The notes under the pieces: model-generated | Told to the model about the DNA's origin: nothing | Databases searched by the model: none | What the model saw: the letters and a program-made list of their open reading frames with translations, nothing else | Source of the DNA: Parelaphostrongylus tenuis | Taxonomy: Eukaryota > Nematoda > Chromadorea > Rhabditida > Metastrongylidae | Assembly: GCA_019055375.1 (NCBI GenBank) | Contig: JAHQIW010005224.1 | Span: 372,001 to 436,000 of the forward strand | Direction of reading: 5' to 3' | DNA: 64,000 bases | Program-made: the position numbers and the translations under genes | Shown: piece after piece, positions 26,516 to 35,943 of the stretch | Position numbering within the stretch: position 1 is the first letter of the stretch | Layout of the letters: every line of letters starts with the position of its first letter

Positions 26516-26849
26516 CATGTGGAGACCACCGGAAGGAGATCACATAAGCTCGTAATGCACCTTACCCATCAAAGCAACAGTCTTATATACTGACTCAAAT
26601 CATGAGTGACAACTAGGCATTCGCATTCCTCCCTCAAAAAGTGAACACTAATAATCTTGCAACTACACAGCCTAAGCTTATTTTGAATAATGTTTCGAGT
26701 GCTCCACTCTCTGATCTCGAGCTTTCCGAGTCATTTTGCGCTTCGAACGCTCCGTTTTGGTCTATGCAGCTTTCTTCTGTCTAATTAATCCTTTATGTTG
26801 TTCTCCATGTTCATAGAGCGTTCAAAGTGGACGTAAAAGAATTAACCTT

Positions 26850-27320
26850 TCCGCCCCAATCGAGCCACCTGATCAAAGGATCAACCAGTTCGATTTGCTC
26901 GCCTTCGTACTAAGGACTCTCCATAAACCTATTTTCATCCCGCTTATGCTTAGTTCAGTATTTTTGCCCGTTTCATCGAGTTCCTCAATCATCGTCTCTA
27001 CTTCACTGGTACCATCCAAAAAGATGACTATGTCATCCGCAGCGAAGGTTTGGTAGGCACTGCCTCAATCCGTATGCCTTTCGCCCCAATCGAGCGACTT
27101 CATCATCCACTGCCAGTGCGGTGATTACCAGCTTTGGATATATAGTGCCTTGTCCAACCTCTTCGTCAATGGGTATGGTGAGGGCTCGATGGAATAGCAA
27201 CAATTTCCTGCTGCTGTTTCGATTGCAATCTGCTAACGTTCGTATACAAAACGAGTCGGCACCTTGCTCGACGAGATCTGACAAGATTACATTCGTTTTT
27301 CTTTCGCAATTTTCGCAAGC
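26850..27320 (-). pseudogene. RTE-type reverse transcriptase fragment (lineage B)
   Basis: On the reverse strand from 27320 the frame reads VILSDLVEQGADSFCIRTLA, then LLFHRALTIPIDEEVGQG and IYPKLVITAL. This is the stretch around RT motif B (normally G-x-R-Q-G-D-x-x-S-P-K). After a frameshift near 27040 the active-site region appears as AADDIVIFLDGTSE, retaining the DD pair. Known RTE proteins carry these motifs in this order. The fragment is about 150 codons of a protein that is usually about 1000. A short segment (GCCCCAATCGAGCNACNT) occurs twice, at about 26852 and 27082. It abuts a mariner 3' end at about 27310. Confidence 0.7.
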
Positions 27321-27515
27321 GACTTCATAAATGTATAGGGGCTAAAGAACGCATCTTGAGAATTTATTATGATTTTTTTTTGTTTGTTGTTATGAATATT
27401 GCTTTGATTAACGTAATTAGTCCTTCAATTGAATGAATTCGCTTGATTGTGCAGTATTTGTTACCATTGAAATACGTGAAAAAATATCAGAACTTCTTTC
27501 GCACTCTATAAATAA
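27305..27515 (+). mobile_element. Solo 3' end of the mariner element
   Basis: It matches the 3' non-coding part of the element at 34700-34885: AATGTATAG(G/A)GGC, ACGTAATTA(G/T)TCCTTCA and the terminal CTTCTTTCGCACT. No transposase coding sequence is attached. Instead the antisense RT fragment begins immediately upstream. Confidence 0.55.
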
Positions 27516-27597
27516 GCTGTCTTCTTTTACTTCAGATTGGCTGATTGAATATGGATAATCAAATCAAATTTTTTTTGTATGACCGCTTTAAGAGATG

Positions 27598-27795
27598 GTA
27601 TGATGTTTCAAATATACCCAGTGATGCAGAGTGATAAGTAAAAGTTTCTGCCTCAGGCGTGAATCGAACCCAAATCTCATTCTGTCCGGAAACGCGTGTT
27701 CTAACCCGTCGCACCACTGATAGAGTGAGATTGGGTTCGAGTCCCGCCTGACGTAAAAAGTTTTGCACATCACTTTATATCATTGAATATTGATA
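27598..27795. repeat. T1 repeat, inverted head-to-head pair
   Basis: Positions 27598-27722 are T1 on the reverse strand, with an A box (CAGTGGTGCGACGGGTTAGA when read in reverse) and B box GGTTCGATTCACGCC. Positions 27723-27795 are the T1 3' half on the forward strand (GGTTCGAGTCCCGCCTGACG). The two tails (AGTGATAAGTAAAAG and GTTTTGCACATCACT) pair across the junction. Confidence 0.7.
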
Positions 27796-30700
27796 TTGCC
27801 TCTGCTCCTCACACACAGTGCACAATAGTCCACGAATTGATATCGCTTGCATAAAAATATCCCGGAACACGTAAATATAATCAAAATAAAGCTTGACGAA
27901 CCTGTATATTAGGGTCATTTTCACCCTAGCATATGTGATACTTTTCATTTAATTACTATAACTTCATTTTCTAGCAACATATTTTGCTTTCGCCTTTTTT
28001 ACAATTTTTTGACATGAGTGGTCATCACATTTGCTGTGATGGCACTAGCACTTCTTGAATTCGATTCGTTCTTCTGCACACATCGTCTCGAAATCTGCCA
28101 GAAAATTTTGAAAGCTGTTATGACTACTACTTGAGAATTCGTCTTCTTTTTTCAACTGTTTTCGAAACCTCGCTAAGAGCAATATAATCTGATAACTCAT
28201 GCTAAGATGATCGCCCACATAAATGCTAGAGGCTTATTCGATCGTTTGCATGAAGCTAACATGAACAGAATATTCATCAACTGAGCAAATGCTCTAAGAA
28301 GGAACAGCTCCGCTAGAATGAGCCTCGCTGTTACACTGTTTGACTGCTCACTGAAGTGGTGAGCACTATGAGAGAATTCACAGCACCGTGTAATGCCCCT
28401 CGCGTTGTTCGCCATTTGTGGAACCTTCCGCTGCTGTAGTAGAGATCAGATCAATGTCGACGTAGTAATTAAAGCTGATGTGAATGTGCAAGTATGCAAA
28501 CAGATATTTTTTTTCGTAACTTTTGAGGAATAAATTTGATGTAAGCAAGGGATCTTCATTTATTGAATTGATCAGGTCAAATACACTTGCATTAAGAGTC
28601 AAATCAGGACACAAAGTCGATCTGTTGAAGTGCGACATAGTCACTGATAACGTGCTGAAAACAAAAGCACCGGTGAGGAAATCAGCAATAATTCATTGTA
28701 AACATGTGGGCTCTAGGTCTACAAAAAAATTTGCTTCTTATCAATTATCGGACAGGCATACTCGAAGATAATTTCTTTTATTAGACAAGAACTTATTATT
28801 GGACCATTAGAGTAAATCATTCGAAAGCTTGAATCTCGGAAAATTCAGGAATGTACTTGTTTTCCAGGATGATGATTTTATTAGCGCCGTACAGCTGAAT
28901 ATAAAAATTATGTTTTACATGCCTGTTCATTATTGCGTTTATATCTCGTAGGACAAAGCTCTCTCTTCAAACTTCAAGTGACCATGGAATAGCGTAAGCC
29001 TTGTAAACTTCAACGATGTATTTGCTTTCAAAAAAGCTTTCTTATAGCGTTTTAGCAGGAAAAATAATACTGCCTTTCACACACATTGTGCCTTGTCGCG
29101 TGATACTTTAGTGTGAATTTCGAGGATTTCAAAAATACACGTAATTTTTGGACAGGCCTCAGAAGAGCCCCCTAGCAGGGAAAATAAGGTCGTGCTCCAC
29201 ACGCTCTGCGCGTTTTCGAGCAAAATTTCTTTGCTGAATGGAAATTCTTTTCGTTTAGTAGGAATTGTTCGGTTTTTTGTATTGGAATTACAAAAGAAAC
29301 TTTCTTCTGTCGTTCTTAAGCCTAGCATCTAATTTCATTTCATGTTGCATGATAAATCCGTAATGAGGCCTAAGCTTAAGCCTGAGCAGCTCAAGCTTAA
29401 GCACAAAACGTATATGAACGTATGGAGGAAATTTTATGGTATCACAATTACATATTTGATTTAGATTTCCTATAAAAGCGGAAAAATCTCAAATGCAAAA
29501 AATAAAGTCGCATGTTATGTGCGAATCGCACTACGAGGTAGATTGATGACACTGCGCGGTAGATCCATCGCGGTGCTCAGTACATCTACCTTAATCCTAA
29601 TGTCTTTGCTACAGGACAATAAAGCGGTCTTACGCGAAATCAAGCAAAGTTTTGGAATCGCTGATTCTTACGTTATTGAGTGGTCACTAAAAGTGTAGCA
29701 GGAAGCTTTGTCCTTCGAGAAATACGCGTTTGTGAAACAAAAATCCATTTCCTGTGCTGGAATGTTCTAAAAAGATCTTTCATGAAAAAAACGCAGTCCT
29801 AAAATCTGCGAAATTTACGCTAGTACTAATAATCTACGCAAAACGCTTTGTCTTGGGAGATATAAACGCAGTGCGCGGTGCATGTGAACCATAATTTCAT
29901 TTTGAGTGATACAGAGCCGTAAGAAGTCTTTCATAAGAGAAAGTATATTTTTAAAATTATCCTAGATTCGAGCTTTCAAGTGTTCACTAAAAGTTAGAGA
30001 GTCTTAAGCCAGAATAAGAGATTTCTTCAAAAGCGCTTGTACAATAACCGCAAAAACACAAATTCCCCCTTAATTTTCTGATGAAAGAGATTTATTTCAA
30101 CTAAGTTTTCCTTCAAAAAAGAGCCATGAAAATGGCTTATTAGCATATCGACAGAGGCACACGGTTAATGCATAAATATAATTGAGTAATATATTTCTAA
30201 ATTAAAAGCATTGTACTTTTGGGATCCGCATGTCAAACGTGAGAGCAAGACAAATGTGAAATAGTTAGATCCACAGTCCGTAACGATAGCGTGTTCGTAC
30301 CCGTCATACGGTTTTCAAGGCAGCCGAATGACGAATACAAGCATCTTAATTTAGAAATTAACCACTGCAAAAAGGAAGCCATAACGCAAAGTGTTCAAAG
30401 ATAAGAGTAGCTGATTCTCGAACCGATGCAGGATGTGTTTCAAATAAGTTTCTCAAACACTTGATTACAGGATTTTGCTTTATTCGCTCGTGAAAAGCGC
30501 CTCAGAAAGCCACAAATTCGCTTTTACCCTTGTTCAACCTCTACGAGCCACTTGGAGACGAGGAGGCGCCCTCGTAGCTAATTGAGCATAGATCCCTCTG
30601 TGAAGCTGTTTCGTACGTAAGTGTTGCGATAGAATCACTAAAATTTGACAGAAGCGCGTAGAATTAATTTAGCTTGATCAGTACAGTTTATTCTGAGTTG

Positions 30701-31055
30701 AGATGTCCCATTTTGGAGATAATTGAAATCCTGCATCGACTTCTGGGCAAGCCAACATTTGATGTGAAAGAAGCTGAAAAGCAGTTTATCACATATTGAC
30801 ACCACAATGTAATATCGAAGCAATGATAACTTCATACCCATATATACATTGAAAGGAATCGAATGTCTGTTTCAGTCGAGCCACGATTTACACATACATC
30901 TATACTCAACTGTTTCTTCGTCAGTGTGAAATCGTCTGATGGGCTTTGTAGTCAAATGATTGTAACAGATAGTGCCACCAATAGATTAGCTGAAATACTT
31001 TGTTATATCATGTTATATAATACCCTTCCCCCTACTAAGAGTTTAATATATCATA
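27796..31055. other. No gene recognised; inverted motif copies and a palindrome
   Basis: A segment starting GCGTTTATATCTC at 28935 (+) recurs on the reverse strand from about 29870, with weaker similarity for another 100 bases. The sub-motif (A/T)CTCGNAGGACAAAGC appears a third time near 29728. A 29-base imperfect palindrome built on GCTTAAGC lies at 29374-29402. No coding exon was recognised. Confidence 0.4.
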
Positions 31056-31480
31056 TCATTTGTTTCGAGTGTTTTCTTGAGACCAAAGCTCAAATTTCAA
31101 TGCCAAAGAATCATTTTTGAGCCACGCATGTCATGTCTGTTAAAGATGGGCTGATTTATAGTGCCCAATATAGATAATAAATATACTAGCCAAGAGTAAT
31201 CGAGTGTACAACACTGTGTGTTTGGTGATAATTTCAATGAACGTAGAGTGTAGAACGTTCGTCTCGCTAACTCTTAATCTGGGGAAGGGGCATTCACAGA
31301 GATTAGCAAAAGACAAGAATGAGTAACTGCCCGACTGACGAGATCGTTAGATCGAAACACGTGTATCGGGCTCTATAAGTCAGCTCATCTTCAACAGACC
31401 ACATGACACGCGTGGCTTAAAATGATTCTTTGGCATTAAGATTTGAGCTGTGGTCTAAAGAAAACATTCGAAACAAATGA
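31056..31480. mobile_element. Foldback element, family F3, about 120-base arms
   Basis: Left arm 31056-31172 and right arm 31361-31480 are reverse complements at high identity. Both, read inward, start TCATTTGTTTCGA and include AATGCCAAAGAATCATTTT and GCCACGC(A/G)TGTCATG. The 188-base loop has no open frame of note. The arm similarity suggests a fairly young non-autonomous element. Confidence 0.75.
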
Positions 31481-32399
31481 AAACGACCACATACGACATG
31501 TAGATTGTTTCTTTCCTTCTACTTATACTACAACATCAGTACAGTTTCTTCAGATGGCGACCTATGCACCATTCTTGAGGCTACTGGTTGCAGCAAATAC
31601 CTTGTGATTGCTTTAAAGATGCGAAATTGGAAAAGAAACTGGCTTATAGAATTTCTATGCTCATCACGTGTGCGCTCTAATTTCGTCCGGAACCTAATCA
31701 CAGCCTTTTCCATGCAAAAATTCAGTCCAGCCATAAACTGGAAAAGAAGACTGTCATCGTTTAAGAAAAAGAGCCAAGCATGTCGTGTACGTAGAGAGTG
31801 TTTTCAGAAAATTCTCTAGGCACATGACTAGCAAATGAGGAGGAATCGGCAAAAAGATCACAAGCTGTTTGTCGATGTGGTATGTACTGTGTCGAACTGG
31901 CACCAGTTAATCCAACAAAAGTTCAAATTGCACTTCCGCCAACCCTATGGAGTTGCTTGAACAAGTAGGAAGATCAAAGTTGATCCTTCTGCAACACAAT
32001 CAACTGAACTGATAAATATCACTTATTGAAGGTTTTTGCAAAAAAAATTTACATTGTTACAGACGAGAAACTTTTGAAAGCGATCTGCAAACAGGTTAGT
32101 CTAAGGAAATGACGTTGGGATCTCTGCAACTACTATGTTACGCTATCCCTCGTGAGGAAGAAAGAGGTGCTACTATACCACATTCCGCTTTGATATGGAA
32201 TTGATGATAGAAAAAAATCTGCATAAATCTTTTTTTTTCACAGTGCCCATCGCGCAAATACATTCCCGATAGTGAAACTCACCCAAAATTCTGGCCTTTA
32301 ATTTTCTGCGATACAAAGCCTGAAAGAAGGCGCAGCTCCGAAATTCGCTAATATATCCACCGACTGTCTTAGAGCTGGGGGTCACAATTCACATGGGAA
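31481..32399. other. No gene recognised
   Basis: Frames of 104 codons (31505-31819, +) and 68 codons (31528-31734, -) overlap on opposite strands. Neither has a recognisable motif. Confidence 0.4.
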
Positions 32400-33340
32400 G
32401 AATTCCAGACTATGGAAGGCTCCGCTTAAAGTCATCCTACTTTGAAAAGGTGACAGAAGTAGTTTTTGTAACTACCGCCCAATACGCTTGTTGAGTGTAC
32501 TGAATTCATGAACAATCCTTGATGCGATGGTGAACCAATTGAGCTGAATAATTTCTATTATAATTATTACTTCGTATCTGCACCTCAGACGTTCAATAGA
32601 CATGGAAGAGAGCATTCTTGGGGATTTAGACAAAAGAAAGAAAGCAGCATGCATCTTTTGACTCTCTCACAGAATTCATGATCAAAAACAAACTCGAAAC
32701 TCCACGTTAGCTTTGCGATTGTCCTACTATTCTGCTAGGGAGCACCAACGTGAAATGACACTGTAACTTCGCCAATAAATTAGCGCTTCACTAAGGGCAC
32801 CCAGACGAAGTTTTCAATATTTGATCGACCCTGACAGCGTCTAGCTTGTTTGCGTAGCCCAGATCTCCAAAGACTATCCTATCTTCGGAGTTCAGAAATA
32901 TACATCGATGGGCAACACAGATGGTCTTCTTGAATAATAAGAACAGATGGCAGTTGTACTAAAGAACAAAGGAGTAGTCTTCATGAGAATGCAGCCTCCT
33001 CTTGGAGATCACTCAAACGATGGGAGGACACGGTTGTGGCTAGCGTTTAAACATCTACATCCTCAGATGGCAACGAGCTTAGATCACGAAATAGGCTTCA
33101 TGTGCGCCATTATGCTTGGAGCAGTCCATCACCAAGGGCGATTATTGCATGAGACAGAAACGAATACCTTCAAGCTAGATCCTACATTATCAGAAAAGAC
33201 AGGTCATACAAGTGTCCATTTATTATATTCGATATTAAAGCACGCTCTGAGAATTTTTGAACAAATCTCTGCCAAGCCCCACTTAAACATCAGACTATGC
33301 TTTTGTACCAATCACAAAGGACGTCTATCGTTGCCCAACG
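32400..33340 (+). pseudogene. RTE-type reverse transcriptase, heavily decayed (lineage B)
   Basis: Around 32412-32540 the forward strand reads KVILL, a stop, KGD, then NYRPIRLLSVLN, the signature preceding the RT fingers. A frameshift later (about 32605-32680) it reads GFRQKKESSMHLLTLSQ, corresponding to the G-F-R-x-x-x-S-T-x-D-H region. The 137-codon frame 32947-33360 weakly resembles the part C-terminal to the RT domain (AFKHL..., then a METETNTFK-like stretch), but this is uncertain. The catalytic core (motifs A to C) is not readable, so the copy is dead. Confidence 0.55.
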
Positions 33341-33578
33341 GCTTGCTACCTATTGCGTAGTAGTATTAAAATAATCTTGCACTGTCGACTCACGTTAAAC
33401 AGAGTGAATGCGAGCGGAAATGTAACGATGGAAAACTTGTCGACCGCCTCTGGATGAAATCGAGAGATGCAGGTGGTATCTGTTATTGGAGATTGTAACT
33501 GTATCTGAAAAACTTTCTTAAGAAAAATGACATAATAAGAACTCGGTGTAGAGTTGTTGAAAGAAGCTCTGACTCAAG

Positions 33579-33658
33579 GATTGCAGAATCAGTAAACTTA
33601 GAAGAATGGGAATAGGAACGATTGCAGAACTAATAAGCTTAGAAGAAACGGAATAAGA
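33579..33658. repeat. Two-unit tandem duplication, 41-base period
   Basis: GATTGCAGAA(T/C)NANTAA(A/G)CTTAGAAGAA-type units at 33579-33617 and 33620-33658. Confidence 0.85.
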
Positions 33659-33787
33659 ATTTCATATTGTTTCTTATAAATTTATTAAATTTTTTGTTTA
33701 ATGCTGACTTAAAATCTCTTTATTTATTTGCCTATTTTTAGTTGTGCTGAAGTTATGAATTGTGAAAATTAACGTGTGGCAGTAGTT

Positions 33788-34885
33788 GCATAAGACGCGA
33801 ATGAGAGGGGCCGACATTGTTAAAATCGACCGGTTTTAAGCTAACAAATGTTTAAAGAGACGTGGAACGTTTCAAAAAAAAAAAAACCGGAGTGATTGAG
33901 GACTGTTTTCGGTAAAATTGTCTAACCACCTCGTCTACTGCGGGAAACATTCAGAAGATTTTTGTAAAGTTTAACGAAATGTGGAGCGTTCAAATCGCAG
34001 AATGGCTCGGGAGGCTTGGTTTTGGCGAGTAGACCGTCCAAAACATTGTCAAAAATTAGCCGAAGCTGTTCAGTTACAATCACTCGTGTTTACTTTTTGG
34101 ACAAAAGGATGAAAGAAAAACGGCTTTTAAAAGCTTGTCGGATGCTTTTTTTCATAGGTGGTGCCTGTTTGGCGGAGATTCTTCAAGCGGGTGAGAAGAT
34201 ATTTTCGGTCAAACCGATCCACTATCGCCAGACTCGACGTCAACTTTTCAAGAAAAGCCAACAGAAATCCGCAATAGCAAAACCACGAGCCGCACCATTG
34301 TCCGCCCTGCGTAATGGCCTGCGCCGGCATTTCCTCAACCGAAAAAAAGCCATTGGTCTTAATCGACGGAACGTCAAAATCAGCGCTCAGCTATCAACAG
34401 CAAGTTTTACGGGATGTACTACAGCCTTGGACTACCCAACACTCTGGAGCCGACAGATTTGCTCCTCAGAAGAACTGGCTCCTGTGCATTCGGCCAGCTC
34501 AGTGATTGCCATCTTTCAAGGTACACCAGGCTTTTGGGGCATGGACATTCCGCCGTCAAACTTGATCAACTCAGTGGATTACTCCGTGTGGACCATACTA
34601 GAGGGAGTCTCGACTGCTTGTCACGCTACCGTAGATGCGCTTGAAGCGGCTTTGACGAGCTCTTGGGACGAAAACAATGTGGGAACGCTTGCGCATCGTT
34701 GGACATTTTTGTAAGCAAGTTCATGAATGTATAGAGGCCAAAAATTCATCTTAAACTTTTTATCTATCGTCCAGTTCTTCATCTGGCAGACGTAATTATT
34801 CCTTCAGTTGCATGAGTTTATTTGTTCACGCTGAATTTTTTGTAATCTCTGAGAAAATTGACAGATCTCTTCTCGCATTTTGTCT
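33788..34885 (+). mobile_element. Tc1/mariner-superfamily element, most complete copy
   Basis: The coding region and 3' non-coding end are recognisable. The 3' end (GATCTCTTCTCGCATTTTGT) has a rough inverted partner at about 33788 (ATAAGACGCGAATGAGAG), suggesting terminal inverted repeats and a length near 1.1 kb. Two shorter relatives are at 25412-26240 and 27305-27515. The exact ends and a TA target duplication could not be fixed by eye. Confidence 0.6.
34016..34714 (+). pseudogene. Inactivated Tc1/mariner transposase
   Basis: Transposases of this superfamily cut and paste their element through a DDE/D catalytic triad. The main frame (232 codons) begins in the remains of the DNA-binding domain, runs through KRMKEKRLLKACRMLFFIGG and AGEKIFSVKPIHYRQTRRQ, and ends with DYSVWTILEGVSTACHATVD and ALEAAL. 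The middle slips into the next frame at 34314-34505 (LVLIDGTSKSALSYQQQVLR, then GADRFAPQKNWLL). The first catalytic Asp, expected before EKIF, is Gly. The second, expected in Q-Q-D-W, reads Q-K-N-W. The third, in DYSVW, is kept. The N-terminal half upstream of 34016 contains stops. It is dead by frameshift and by substitution. The maT/DD37D-like branch is suggested by DYSVW, but not proven. Confidence 0.75.
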
Positions 34886-34896
34886 TCATATGTATA

Positions 34897-35204
34897 AGGA
34901 TAAAGGATAAAGCTTTCGGCGTTGATCAATCCCTGAGGGATGCGCCATGCATTCGACTTCAATTTCTAACTTCGTTTGAGGTGACTGAATGCATATCTGG
35001 CCTTTACAATGACTCGCGGTGGCCTCCCGCAAACCGAGTCAGTGCTGCTTATCCTCCCAGACAAGTCTGAGACCTGTCTGGTACCAATTTACCGACCCCG
35101 GCCGACCCGGAGGGATGGATGGCTTGGTGAGCCATGAGCGCGAGATCGAACCAGTGACCTCATGTGCGACGCAGGGCACCTCTAACCACTGCGCCACATG
35201 CGCT
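34897..35204 (-). repeat. T2 tRNA-like repeat, full length
   Basis: Read in reverse: GCGCATGTGGCGCAGTGGTT, B box GGTTCGATCTCGCGC, conserved body, then GAATGCATGGCGCATCCC and TTTATCCTTTATCC at the end. The tRNA-like 5' end touches the (TA)n tract at 35209, and the 3' end touches the mariner 3' end at 34885. Confidence 0.8.
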
Positions 35205-35208
35205 CCTT

Positions 35209-35209
35209 C

Positions 35210-35250
<41 letters not shown>
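35209..35250. repeat. (TA)n followed by (GA)n microsatellite
   Basis: About 14 TA units and then seven GA units, followed by a further CATATA-rich stretch to 35310. Confidence 0.95.
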
Positions 35251-35251
<1 letters not shown>

Positions 35252-35650
35252 TTATATATGCACATATAGACATGTATGTATACTTATACATGCATATGTA
35301 CACATATATATGGCACATCTTGCATTACTTGAGCGCTGAAACTTTCTATCTTAACGATTTGCTTAAATTCGTGCTTCTTCATCTTATTTCTCAACCGACT
35401 TGTAAATTTTACTCGACATATTTTATTCCCCGGCTTGCTAGATCTATGGCAGATCTTTCTAACGATGCCACCGCTTCCTAAGTTCATATGATTCTATAAA
35501 ATTGTAAGAAGTTCCAGACGTTTTGGCCTCTAAGATGACTTTAATTGGGTCGCTGGAAAGTTCAAAGCCATACTGTCAGTGTTCCTTATTCCAAAACAAA
35601 TGGATTCGAGTGTATTTTCAATTCAATTGAACTGGTGCCAAGGTGTTGGG

Positions 35651-35943
35651 AGCGTATGTGACGCAATGGTAAGAGGTTCTATGCGTCACACACTTAATTG
35701 ATAGTTCAACCTTGCGCTCATGGCTCACCAAGCCAACCGCCCCTTCGCTTTCGATAAATTGGTATCAGACTGGTCGCGAACTTGTCTGAGAGGATAAGCA
35801 GCATTGACTGGGTTTAGCACGAGGCCACCGCGAGTCCCTAAAAGCCAGATATGCATTCAATCACCTCAAACGAAGAAAAGTTGAAGGCGAATGCATGGTA
35901 CATCCCCCAGGGCTTGTTAAACTTGAGAGCTTTATCCTGTACC
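35651..35943 (+). repeat. T2 tRNA-like repeat, full length, diverged
   Basis: Begins GCGTATGTGACGCAATGGTA, contains CCACCGCGAGTCCCTAAAAG and GCCAGATATGCATTCAATCA, and ends GAGAGCTTTATCCTGTACCC. Confidence 0.75.

Noticed and set aside
32947..33360. 137-codon forward frame as an independent gene
   Set aside because: It lies in the expected position for the C-terminal part of a decayed RTE copy and has only faint similarity to it. No other support.
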